A DNA stretch of 64,000 nt, from positions 5,024,001 to 5,088,000 of the forward strand of contig NC_088307.1 in assembly GCF_032854445.1 (NCBI RefSeq), read 5' to 3'. Position numbers and translations under genes: made by a program. Positions 1 to 13,500 of the stretch are shown here, one piece after another. The stretch comes from Liolophura sinensis. Lineage: Eukaryota > Mollusca > Polyplacophora > Chitonida > Chitonidae. Position 1 is the first letter of the stretch, and each line of letters opens with the position of its first letter. The notes under the pieces were generated by a model. It ran no database searches. It worked only from the letters and a program-made list of their open reading frames with translations, and was not told where the DNA came from.

Positions 1-1575
1 GGCTGGAAGCGCACACATTGGAAATGCCGGAAGACGTTGCCTGCTGGCAATGCTGCAGTGTTTTTAACAGTGTCTTGTTCACTTTTTGCGCATCTGCCAG
101 TTGTTTTTGCAGAGAATTAACCTGCCGCTGAAGAGTTTGATTGTCCATGTCCATGGGAACTGGAGAGGATCTATTGGCAGGAGTCCCCAGTGGACTAGTG
201 CTAGAACTTATAGACTCCACTTTCCCCTTTAGAGACTTAATAACAGCTTCCTTCTCCTCAAGAAGCCTTTGTAGAGACTTCACTGTTTCACCTACATGTA
301 GCTGTCCAATTCCAGAATGCAGACTTTCAGATCTTGCATCAATCGCTTGCTCTGCACCGCCAGAAACAGTCACTGCCTCCTCGACTGTAGCATTACAATC
401 AAACAGGCACGACTCACTCTGACTTCTGTATGGCGCCGTGGGCAACAGCCCAGCATTGTCCAGAAGAGCCTTGTAATACCGACAACGCCGTCCCTGGGTG
501 CGAACCGTGGCCTCCGTGGATGTCAGCTTGTTCTGAAGCCCCACAAGGTCCTGCCTGTACTGCCTTATTAAGGTATGCATCCTGTCTGGCTCGCTCAAGT
601 CCACAGAGTCAATGTCAGGCACTATAACAGTCACAGGTCTCTTGTACACGGCAGATTTTGCGGGCTGGCTTGAGTTTGTGTTGGTGTTTGTATTGCTGCT
701 ACCTTTCCCAGTCGTACGAGGTATGTTCAACACCTGTAGACGAGGAATCTGGCTCTTGCACGGTTTCACCTTTAAACATGTCTGACCCTCCACATGCTTC
801 ACCGAAGACAGGACCGAATCAGAGCAGATATTTTTACCCTTGTGCTCCAGTTCCTGTTTAGCACAAGTCAGCTCAGCCTTCAGTTCCTCTATCTCTTTCA
901 CCATCTGCTCCACAAGGTCTGGATTGAGACCAGATTGGACATTCTCTCCTTTCCCGGTCACCTGGAGTTGCTGCTTCAGTTTGTTATTGACGTTCTCGAT
1001 AGACTCTAGCGTTGTTTTCATCACCAGTAGCTCTGCTTGCAGTTCGTCCACATTCGGCAGATCGTCCAGGATTATCTGCTCGTCTGGGACGAGTCCAAAC
1101 TTGAAGCGGAATCCCCGATTCTCAGCCTCTGTCCTGTTCAGTGTCTCCTTGCACTCACAGAGTTCTCTCTTCAACTTTACGATACTATCATCCAATTTGT
1201 AACTAGAGTCTGTGTTGTTTTCCCCGGGCACGTCTCTGAAAGTTTCTGTGGCTGCCAGTTGTGTTTTCAGACTGATATTAAGCCTCTGGCCTTCTGACAG
1301 CTGCTCATGGAGGTTCTTGACCGTTTTCTTCAGGTCATCCGATGACAGCACGTCCAAGAGGCTCTCATCCAGGTGCAGACTGGATGGCTCTGCGAAAGAG
1401 TACGAGTTGACGGAGATGTCCGGTGTCACATCCCTACCAACTCCATTAGCTCTGAGCTTCTGGTTCTCCTGTAGGCAGGACTGGAGAGAGGCATTCAGTC
1501 GCTTACTCTCCTCCAGCTCTGTCCTCAGCAATTCAATCTGCTCCTTCAGGTTGATCGCATCATCACGGCTGTCAG
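1..1575 (-). CDS. CDK5RAP2: CDK5RAP2-like exon 31, large 3' exon cut by the window edge
   Basis: An acceptor (TTGTTGTTGCAG) at 1576 is followed by 1,575 nt open in one frame on the minus strand to the left edge, residues 957-1481+. It begins as coiled coil (INLKEQIELLRTELEESKRL), then a segment like human SQEELKKKVSDLIQLVKELY (LSSDDLKKTVKNLHEQLSEG). Next come a Ser/Asn/Thr-rich linker around 640-720 and another coiled coil near 420-600 (RMHTLIRQYRQDLVGLQNKL). Plus-strand ORFs here are antisense shadows. Confidence 0.9.
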
Positions 1576-4500
1576 CTGCAACAACAACAGCACAAGAAAA
1601 CAGAGCAATAAGTTTCAAAGTGGATGATTACAGGATTATTACGTCTGATGTATGCATCTTAGAATGTACATCTTAAAGTGGAACAAAGTGTTCTTTAGCT
1701 AACAGACCAGTGCAAGCTATATCCGAAAACTAATTTTTTTTTTCAAAATTTTAAGACTAAATTAGCTCAATTCAAAGGTGAAAATACAAGCGAACTATCA
1801 CTAGCACAATACATTTTAATCCAGTCTGCAACGCAAACCTCTACAAACACAAATTACGACAGTTGCAAGTGTAGTTTTCAGTTAAATACTGAATACTGAA
1901 TGTAAAACTACAAAACTACAAATAACAGCAAATACTTAAATGTTCTCACCACAAAAAAGTTTAACTAGACAGCCATTAATGCACTCATGATATATCATTT
2001 TGGCTGTAAAGGCATACCTATTAACCTTTATTATTTATATAAAGGTGACATTTCAGGATTTCCTTCACTGATAAAAGTGATATCTAACTGGCTAGAATTA
2101 GATATCACTTTTGTCCTAACACACCCCGATGTCATGACGTCAAAAAGAAACAATGATCTATCTTGACATTCCAATCCAAACTTAGCAGAATGATGTCCAC
2201 AATACAACTTCAGTTAATTTTTTAACATTTCTTGTAACCTCACACAACAATGTGCGACATCACGATATAGTCGGTGAAGGTCTAAAGCTAAAACATTGCT
2301 TAAATTTGTTCACATACACAAAATCATGACATTGTCAAAACATAAATAATAATAAGGATATTGCACAGTGAAGGTCAAATATCATAAATACTTTTCTTGT
2401 GAAAGGTGGAAATGATAACCTATTCCACCCTTTGCGTCTCGAGGGTTATCATTTTCATTCTCAAAAACTATTTATGATATTCAACCTTCACTGTGCAATA
2501 TTCTCAGTATATTCTTACTAAAACTCCAAAAAGATGTTCACACATAAAACAATGATGCTTGATAATTCCTACCTCCATACTCCTTCCAATACAGATGCAG
2601 AAGAAAGTCACAAATGTTCAGCGGTTTATGGCCACACAGACTGAACTAATGTTCCCACTATAAACCAATGATCTTTAAAGTGTTTCTTAACACAGTGTCA
2701 TTACAACTAATGAGTGCACTGAAGGGAAATACTGGTACCTGTACATATCACCCCTTTAGGACTGCAAATAGAATCAGCATGTTTTGAAGTTGGACAAATC
2801 CATACCTTACAAAGGGGTGACAGGGCACTGGGTTCAGTTCGAGCTAGTGTCAAGCATGCCAGATGAAGTGAACCAGAAATGTGCTAAAAGGTTTACACAG
2901 TTAACCAATCCAGGTAAATTTGCACACCTGAGAGACACGACAGAGGTCGTGAGGCATATCCCAGATCACACTCATTGTAAGTGTGATCAAGACCACAGAA
3001 AACAATCTAAACAGACCAAGGTGATCAATCATCAAAGACAACAGTACACAATAGGTACACCACAATGCACACTACACCTCTGACCAAGGTTACACATAGG
3101 GCACAAATAGGGTACATATCATTGGTAGCTTTTATCAAATCACACATGTGCCTTCTACCATCATTTATCATTACAAAAATTCTTTGTTAGGCATAACCCT
3201 ATCTTAGGAGACGAAAACAGGGTAGATCGAAAGTGAAAGGTTTCTCTTTTTTTTTTATACCAGTCAAAGAAAAACACAGGAATTTTAAAGGAGAAGAAAA
3301 CTTTAAAAAATGAGACTATAGGCTAATAAGACCACATTTTTTTCTGTCTGGAGGTGCCTGCTGCATAATTTTGCCATTTTTCCTTGCCATACACGTAAAG
3401 CCTAAAAACGGCAAAGCTGGCATAAATCGCTGAGTCCATCGCATTCTCCATCTTTAACACCCTGTAATTTATGAGAGTCGTTAAAACTGCCGGCTTGTTC
3501 GTGTAATCTCAGAACCTATGTCCAACATTCCGGTTTCCGAATCGTCAAGCGGAAAACAAACTATACTGTTCCCTACCTTCTGGGAAGAAGTGTTCTACCG
3601 GAAATGTACAAACTGCACTTCGACGGTTTCTGACGGCAATTCTCCTAACACATAAGGCTTCAGGTTTGGTTTATAGGCAAAATGGAGTCGCCCACAGGGG
3701 TTTGGCGCTGACTTTATCTATAATTTATCAACCTGAGGTACATATTAGCTTATGGCATGCACCTGTGAGGAAATGCATACACTTTTCAACGGTATTTGAT
3801 CGATATTTAAATTTTCTTCTCCTTTAAAGAACCTACCACTGAGAGTAATATACAGCCCAATGAAAACTCCAGTAGGGCCCAGATTAGAGTGTTCATTGGG
3901 TTATGTTTAACAAACGCATTCTCAATGATTGCCCACAGGGACATGCAAGTCAACAAATTAAATGAATGAATTAAAACTGATAGTTATATGCCACATCAGG
4001 AATACTACAGCCATATCAGGGAAACCAATCAATTAGGGCAATAAAATTTGTTAAACTACCAGCATGTAACCATCATTCCCTACATGTATTAATGACAAAA
4101 GGCTCTTACCCCCAGCACAGCTTAACAGGGCTCTCACTAGCAGGAGTATCACTTTACAGACGATTACTTACTGCAATGAGATGTATTCACCTCAGAACAA
4201 AACGTAAACCCACATAAAACTGAATACCTCAATACTGGTTTCATTACCTCCATAACTGTGTACCATTTTTCCTCGTCTTCCTGAGTCCCCCTTCCCCAGT
4301 AAACCCCCCCCCCCACTTCCTCCCCTAAACCAATCCATAGAGCCATGAACCACACATCTGACAGCAGGGGGAGAGGGTTTGAGGTGTGTTTGGGATTTGG
4401 TTGAGGATGAAGTATGCACACATGTCCTAGTTTACACTTGTTTAGAATGTATTGTTTAGTTTGGATTGATCATCATAGTTAATCCCGTCACTTTCCTGAG

Positions 4501-7500
4501 GAAGGGCACAACTTTTACTGTTCCAAAAACATATCCATCACAGTCTCCAAAACAACATGTGTACATTGTATGTTTCATTCTAGAAACAAACCCACAGCCT
4601 CACCTTCCCAAAATCCACAGCCTCACCTCCCCAAAATTCACAGCCTCACCTCCCCAAAATCCACTGTCTCACCTCCCCCAAAATCCACAATCTCACCTCC
4701 AATGAGTACACAGGTGGCCTCCCACCACCACCACCACCAAAAAAAATGGGCTGACTTAAATCAAAACACTGAACTGATCTGAAATTATTTTCTGTGTTCT
4801 TCAAAACCCCAAATATATGTTTCAAAAATTACATGTTTATGCAGAATTCTCTTCCTGATAATCAATTACACAGTGAATCAAAATATGTTCATTTCAAACA
4901 AATAAATTTAGTTTTTAAGCACTGGTGTTTAATAACTTACAACAAGTTTTTGCTTAAATAACAGCAGTCTAAGTCAATAATTGGTGTGAGAAACAGGACT
5001 GTTGGGAGTCAATCACCTACCTCTGGCAACTAAATGAAAACATTTTTATTTATTTGATTGGTGTCTTATGCCATGCTCAAGATATATTTCACTTGCACAA
5101 CAACGGCCAGCATTATGGCTTGAGGAAACCCATGACCATCTACAGGTTGCTGCAAGACGTCCCATGTATGATCGAAGAATTGACAATTTCCCATGTAATG
5201 CTTCAATATGCCTTTCTATGAACTAAGGCAGGTCAGGACTAATAATTATCAACATAAACTACACACCTCTCTCTATCTATCTCTCTCCCTCTCTCTGAAA
5301 CACTGTTGTTGGGGGACAAAATTTAGTTTTTCGACCACTGATAGCCTATGACACATACATGTGTGTAATATAGCCACAGACACAGCGTGATGATGGACGT
5401 GAACTGAACTGTAAACGATATCAGCATAATATCATGGCTTAGTCTGAATAGTTACATGAAAACCAAGCCTCAAAAAGCAAAGACAAAACTTATAATTGGT
5501 AGCAAAACTACCAAAGAGCTCGCCTGTGTGAACAGTTACATGAAAACCAAGCCTCTCAGAGCAAAGACAAAACTTAGAATTGGTAGCAAAATTATCAAAG
5601 AGCTTGCCTGTGTGAATAGTTACATGAAAACCAAGCCTCTCAGTGCAAAGGCAAAACTTAGAATTGGTAGCAAAACTATCAAAGAGCTCGCCTGTGTGAA
5701 TAGTTACATGAAAACCAAGCCTCTCACTGCAAAGACAAAACTTAGAATTGGTAGCAAAACTACCGAAGAGCTCACCTGTGTGAATAGTTACATGAAAACC
5801 AAGCCTCTCAGTGCAAAGACAAAACTTAGAATTGGTAGCAAAACTACCAAAGAGCTCGCCTGTGTGAATAATCACATGAAAACCAAGCCTCTCACTGCAA
5901 AGACAAAACTTAGAATTGGTAGCAAAGCTACCAAAGAGCTCACCTGTGTGAATAGTTACATGAAAACCAAGCCTCTCAGAACAAAGACAAAACTTAGTAT
6001 TGGTAGCAAAACTACCAAAGAGCTCACCTGTGTGAATAGTTACATGAAAACCAAGCCTCTCACTGCAAAGACAAAACTTAGAATTGGTAGCAAAACTACC
6101 AAAGAGCTCGCCTGTGTGAATAGTTACATGAGAACCAAGCCTCTCACTGCAAAGACAAAACTTAGAATTGGTAGCAAAACTACCAAAGAGCTCGCCTGTG
6201 TGAATAGTTACATGAAAACCAAGCCTCTCAGTGCAAAGACAAAACTTAGAATTGGTAGCAAAACTACCAAAGAGCTCACCTGTGTGAGACACATAAATGC
6301 AAAACTTCAGTTCAATGTATAAAGGACGGAATTGTGAATTCGGTAAATTTACAGTAATTAATATGCTCACAGAGCGTCAAGAATGGAACATCCCCCATGC
6401 ATCATTGTGCTTTATATGCATGTAAAACTTCAGGTCAATACATACAATACTTTAAGATACCAAACGTAACATTTGGTTTTACAGTGATTCTAATACACAA
6501 TACACAAGTCAGGAATTCAGTAATTTACCGTACTTAATACATGTATGTACACACCCAATCAATGATGGAATATCCCCCTCATGCTGTTGTGCTCTTGTAC
6601 ATACGAACAAGCCCTGAGTTCAATACCTGCAGTACTGTTTAGGATAACACCCTTAACATTTTGTTAAACATTGCTTTCTCTATTACTGGACACGCCCAGT
6701 ATACTCTGACGCCCAGAGTATGACATACACTATGCCTGTACTTTATACAGGTGAGCTAAAACTCTGAAGGTTTTCTTCACTGAAACTTTTGAAGTGCTGT
6801 CCTTTACATACAAGTAAAGTTTAGCATTTTTCAAGTGACACATTCCGATTGATTCATTTAGCTTGCAGAGCCATTCAACAATTTGATAAATTTTTCATCA
6901 CAAAAAAGTGTTGGCATCCAGAGTATTTTTTTCAGGCCTTCTTGTGGTTGTGAAAATGCATTTTAACATACCAAGCTTTAGATGAAATACTATGAGTACA
7001 GATGTGTGCAACAACAACTTGCTATTACTGAAGTCCATGCTGCAATAAAGTGTTCCAATCAGTGAGAGAAGTAGTCTTAAGGTGTGGGCAGTGTGGTTAA
7101 AATATCCACATTATTCTACAGCTCCGTTCTCTTCTCATCTTAAACCATCGGATGGATTAATGCACACGTATACAAAGTAGAACTGGGGGTAATCTAGCAC
7201 TTGAAACACACTTATGGTCAACTAAAGCCTTGTTTTATCCGGAGTAAAAAAAAAAAGGCAAATTTTTGACACAGGTCTTGCAAGGGCCAAAATCTGGTTG
7301 AGTGGAACATTACTTACAGCTGAGACAAAAGTGTCCAAGAAATTAGACGTTGACAGGAAGACAATTACTGAGTGACAATAAAGGATTACCTTATTCATCA
7401 CATAGCCAATCGATTCATCAGTCGCCTGAAACCCTTGGGGTGTACACAGACCCATATTAGAGCAATTCGTTCTGCATTGTCAGATGTATGAATTAGTATG

Positions 7501-10500
7501 GGTGTTTATAAGTTATGTACCTTAACCACATCAGCACGCTCACCTGTGACTGTGTGGGACTGGGCATCTTTGAGTTGTCCCTCAAGTGTGGACCTCAGCT
7601 GGTTGTTCCTCTCCACCCCTGCCTCCAGCTCTGTCCTCAGGCTCTTTACTGCGGCTAGCTCAGCATCCAGGTCACAGCTAAGGGAGTCAATGGAAACACA
7701 TTCGCTTATCTATGGTGTAACATATACTCATTGTCATACTCATTTTTGTTTAACGCTATGCTCAGAATATCTATAATTTCTATTTTTTCTAAGGGTGAAT
7801 CAAGATTTTTTCGAAACTAGATATTATGTTCCCTGCTATTAAATTTTTGATTTCAAAGCGATAACAAAAGCAAATTAATACCAATCACTCTACATAGGTG
7901 AGCAAATGTCATGTCTGCTGAAGACATTGAAGGATTAGTGGCCAGATTTAACCAATGGTCCTTATTACAAAAGCTAACACTATACTATAAGAAGTGTTTC
8001 TGAGCAAATGCCATAATTACTTTAAATTCACTAAAAACAATAGATTTACTGCCCTGGCGGGACTCCAGCCAGCCTCCTCAGCCGTATCTTCACAGGTAAC
8101 CACATGCAAGCTTTATCTGCATCTTACTCTGAGAACTGGTATTCAAACGATGTCAATTTTGACATGGATTCTAGCTAAACAGAAGCAATTATACTGCCGT
8201 ATTAAACTGAAACGGTAAAGGGGGACAATGAAGTTCCGATTTTATGACACTAACAGCACTGACCAGCTTTGAGGTTTGGATTTTTCAGGCAGGGAATTTT
8301 ATGCTTGTTCAGACCATTAGCTAAATCTGGACACCAATCCTTAAAGTTAGGGAAATTTTCCGCCTTACCAAAGACATGAATCGTACAACCAATGGAGTTG
8401 CACAAACAAAAATATAAGCCAGAAGATTACACCAATGAACAGGGACATTACTTATATATCACAGAGGTTGGCTGCTTTGTGACTTAATCAATATAGCACT
8501 AGGCTTGTGCTGTTTTGGTAGCCATCTTGACAATATTTTTAACAGGCAAACTCAGAGAATTTAAATCTCACGCTCAACAGGCAAAATTTATTCATGGAGC
8601 AAGGTAATCGTTAAATCTGATTTTAGTTGCCATAAAATGAATTCGCACGCAAAAACACTGAAGCAGTGATTGTACACAAATTAAAGTGTGACAAACATAT
8701 ACAGAAACTGAAAGAGGGACAGACGGAAATTCGAATTCTTTGCTTCTGTTGAATAATAAAATTTGGTGGTAAGAGCTTCCAATCACCTAAGAAAGCACGC
8801 GGTTGTTGCTTTCTTTAACCACAATTTCTACATAAACATTGGGAACACTGAACCCAGGATCCAAGCTTCTGGACAAGAATGACTTACCTTCTGTGGGGAT
8901 CAGAAGTGTTCAGGTTGATGTAGATTTGACGCTCATTCTGAAGGGCTTCATTAAGCCTTCGTGTTTCATTATTCTGCTCTTCAACCACCCTCTGTCAAGA
9001 GAGAAAAATCATCTGTATATGAATGCCTACGAAGTAAAACTAAATGTAACACACACAAAAATAGGTCAAGAGAAATATGGGATACATGTAGCTTACCTAA
9101 CAGTGCTTCTGAGAAAAGGACAGCATTTGCTAATAAAAAAACAAAAACCAAAAAACAGGTTTCTGTGCTTATTTTACAAGCTGATGAACAAGAAAGTGTA
9201 ACCTAGCTCTCAAAGATATTTGTCACAAGAAACTATTATGAAGTATTTTGATTTCACTGGTGTTTACCCCATATTCAAGAATATTTCATTTATATGAAGG
9301 TAGCCAGCATCTTGGTTGAAGAAAACTGAGCAGAGCCCAGATGAACAAGCCACAATAAAGTGCAACCATTAGTCATAAAGGATAAGGCTGACAAGTTAGG
9401 GTTATAAAAAAGGATGTAAAAACAATTGAAACCTAGTTCAAATTCACTGATCTTTCCCCTTCACATATATGTACATTGTACACCCCTTCACTTACCACAA
9501 GTGCAGGAAACTGCACAGGGTAGAGAGATAACCACAACATCATAGCAAGTAAGTGACTAACATCCTTAATGAACATGCTAGAAACACCAAGCACATGGCA
9601 ATCTGCGACAACAACATAATAAGTTTTATTTATTTATTTATTTGATTGGTGTTTTACGCCGTACTCAAGAATATTTCACTTATATTCTGACGGCGGCCAG
9701 CATTATGGTGGGAGAAAACCGGGCACAGCCCAAGGGAAACCCACAACCATCTGCAGGTTGCTGTCAGACTGTCCCATGTACGGCCGGAGAGGAAGCCAGC
9801 ATGAGCTGGACTTGAACTCACAGCGACCGCACTGGTGAGAGACTGCTGGGTCATTACGCTGTGCTGGCACGCTCACCAACTGAGCCATGGTGGCCCCCAA
9901 CATGATAAGTGTCCAGAACTATGTGAACAGAACCACTCACCTCTATGTGCTTATGTATTTCCCGCGTTGATGTGTGCTCACAGGGATTAGATTTCTGTTC
10001 ATTGTTCATTTTTTTCAGACGCTCAATAAGATCTACAAACAGAGCAAATCCTTAAAACCATAGCATAAGACTTAATGAACCTGTTTTGCACGGAGTAGGT
10101 TGTTTTAACTAACAGCATGATGTTTTTCAAAAAAAACCATATTGTTTTGCACAGAGCATGTCCATAAAGAGTATCTTCTTTTACAAGAAAAACATTTATG
10201 TTTATTTATTTATTTGATTGGTGTTTTACTCAAGAATATTTCACTTATACGACGGCAGAAAGCATTATGGTTATGGTGGCAGGACACTGGGAAAAGCCCG
10301 GGGGAAACCCACAACCATCCACAGGTTGCTGACAGACTTTCCCACGTACAGCTGGAGAGGAAGCCAGCATGAGCTGGACTTGAACTCCCAGCAACCGCAT
10401 TGGTGAGACACTCCCGGGTCATTACGCTGCGCCAGTGCGCTAACCAACTGAGCCACGGAGACCCCCCAAATGTTTGTAAAGGGCTTGCAGTTTTGACAAA

Positions 10501-13500
10501 GCCATTTCACAAAGTGCATGTAGCATTACACACAAATAAGTCCCTACCATGTTTCAAACAACTCATCTTTCAACAGACTTGAAGAAAGAGCTGTTTCACA
10601 CCACAGCTTGAAACCTTTTCTTCAACGACAAAATTTGACGAATGCAGTTAATTGAGATATAACTCCTGCTTACCGTCTTTGTTGTGTAGGTCATTCTGTA
10701 GGAGAGCCAGCTCCTCCTTCAGGTTTTGCAGTTCTGCCAGCCTTGCGGCCGTCTGTGATTGGTCAAGAGACTGGGAGCCCTGCATCTGACGAAACAGCTT
10801 GTCCTTCTCCTTCCCACTCTCCACGAGTGCCTGGTATAACACAGGATTTGTCGGCTTATGCAATGTACTCTCGAGACATACATGCAAGTAACACCTGAGC
10901 TTATTCACTCACCTGATATCGTTAAACACTGAGAAAAATGACCAGCTGAAACATTCCACTCAAAGCTGATGTCTTACCCTCAGGCAAAGGACACAATATC
11001 AAAAGTTTGACTTAAAGAGGTCCTTGCTGCAATTTAACATGTTTCACTTACAAACTGACGTATGTGAGTATTAAAATGTGAGGGTCGAAAGAAGGTAAGC
11101 CAAATAAAAACCAGCGCATCTTGCCTGTAACTGGACAATCCAGCGAAAGTCCTCAATTGATCACGTCCACGTAAGTACAACATATTTACCTCGATAGTTT
11201 TGTCCTTCTCCAGCAGGGCGTGTCTCATCTTGTCCAGCATATCCTGCTGCTGGTCTTCTGCCCAGGTGGCGCGGTTCTCCAGCGTCTGAAAGCATTCACA
11301 TCATTGCCTCAGCTGTTTATTTATTCATTTATCTGACTGGTGTTTAGCTCTGAACTGCACAATTTTTCACAACAGCACATATTTATAGGATGACAGTCGT
11401 GTTTTTGAACAGGGTGACCCTTCACCAGGTACCTGATTAAATCTCCTCACTTTAGGCCACGCCAGAATAAACATCAATTCTCGTGATGGAAATTGATGGA
11501 GATTGCTCCTGGATTTTCAAAATGACCTTTGAGTCAGGCAAGTATTCCGCAGCAATATGTCAACGGTTGAGACTACACGGCCAACAGACCTCACCCAAAG
11601 AAATAGTTGACCAATAAATTTTATGGCTAACATGTCTGTGCTTATGATCAGAAAGGACTCCATTCCTATTTCTGCACACATCAAATGATACAGGTGATTG
11701 ATGCATTGTTAATTTTCCACTCCAGACTGTGCTATAGCCACAAAGGGTCATTTCAAATAACAATATTTTTGCTAAAATCACTTTCTTAATGATGTCAATC
11801 AGTTGTAATACCTGTACTCTTAATATGCAAAGTGGGTCTCTCTGGAGAGGATTAAGAAAAGAGAAAGTGAGAGAGATAGAGATGACTTATCTTTTGGTAT
11901 TATCAATGTGTACAAAACATGAGAAGCACAAGGGCCAGTTTCCACCTCTACTCACCTGTAGTTCAAAGTCTTTCTTGTTCAGGTCACTTTGTAACCTGTG
12001 GAGATCTTTCGCCAGGGTGGATACCTCTTCATTGTGAGCTTCAGACATTTGCTGTAAGACATACATAATCACACATAATGAAGCACGCTTCAACAGACTA
12101 AGTGATCAAAAAAGATTTGTGAATCATACAATCATGCAGTCAGATTAGTGGATGGAAGGCCTGAGGTAAACCTAAAACCTTAGACAAGTTACTGACAAAC
12201 TTTCGCATGTGTAGGTCTTAAACAAGAAACATGAAACTGTTTCTGGTAAGAGGCACTTAACATGTGTCATTTGGCGATCAGGAGAGAAGACTGTCTTGAA
12301 TGCTGCATGTCAAATCCCTCACAAAGACAGTATTATTCAACCCAAACAATTCCCAAGCAAAAAAATAATTCACTGGCGAATCTATATCTTGACATGCACA
12401 TAGAAATAACAGCAAATAAAAGTTAATTTTAGAAGTTTTACAAAGATCAACATACCTTTATTTCATTTTCCTTGTCCTTCAGCTTTCGATGAGATTCTTT
12501 CATGGATGCTTCATAGCTCTGAGCCGCCTGATTCCGCTCCTCCATTAACTCCTGTAAAAACACCAAAGAAGAAAACCTCAATCCTAATGAAACGGGATGC
12601 CGATACAGCTCCAACAGGAACTGTCACATAACCACATCTCATTCTGTCAACAATAAGCTGACTGATCGTTTGATTCATTGCTGTGTAATGCGGCACTGAA
12701 GAATTTTACACTTTAATATATATGTATTTATTTATTTATTTGATTGGTGTTTTATGCCGTCCTCAAGAATATTTCACTTATACGACGGCGGCCAGCATTA
12801 CGGTGGGTGGAAACCCACGACCATCCGCAGGTTGCTGGGAGACCTTCCCACTTACAGCCGGAGAGGAATACTTTAATATATAATGTCAGTCAGTTTTATG
12901 GGTGGAGAAAATTGAAGTGCATTAGAGTGAACTACTGGTAAGTAACATACCAACTTTGACATGTTACTCGTGAAATTTTCGATGTGTGAAGTACAGAAAT
13001 GAACTCATGGCTGCCCACATGAGAACTGTTTACCTCTCATCACCATGGTCCTATCACCAGGTGACACAGTAAGTATGAACACAAATCTGGCAAAATGAGA
13101 AAGAAATCTTGTCCACCTATGACGCCAATGAGACAAAGAGGCAAATTTAATTAACTGGTTCACCCCATGTAGGGAAGAGTTAACAGACCAACTCACAGCC
13201 ATCAGTTTGTCTTTCTCAGCCACTCTCTGTTGTAGCTGATGTAGCTTCACATTGTCAATGTCAGGAGACATCTTGGCAGCTTCCTGCACACAGGGGAGAC
13301 AACTTAGTTACTGGTTACATCATGTCATTTATGACAAGCTCATTTTAACGAACTGGTATTATAAAAGTAGCCTGAAGTAGGTCAGCACTTTATTTGCCTT
13401 CAGATTTATTTTGGAAAAGTATAGATATGTACATTTTGTTCGTTAGAAAGAATAACTAGGTGAGAAAAAGAGAAAATGTGTATTCTTGTTACAATAACAT

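Larger units (their letters stand above)
1576..7543. other. Intron 30 of the CDK5RAP2-like gene (6 kb), mostly repeats
   Basis: No exon recognised. It holds a foldback-bearing repeat (2024-2507), a TA-flanked MITE (3288-3824), a 24-bp tandem repeat (4591-4702), a SINE fragment (5045-5172) and the 84-bp zinc-finger-like array with its AT-rich flank (5445-6760). Confidence 0.7.

Noticed and set aside
1212-1676. Plus-strand 154-residue ORF and other plus ORFs at 140-1676
   Set aside because: Antisense to the 1,575-nt coiled-coil exon, which is open throughout on the minus strand and matches the family.
5456-6322. Plus-strand 288-residue repetitive ORF
   Set aside because: It is the other strand of the 84-bp array. 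Units divisible by three keep several frames open, and the protein-like signal (HTGE, spaced His) is on the minus strand.
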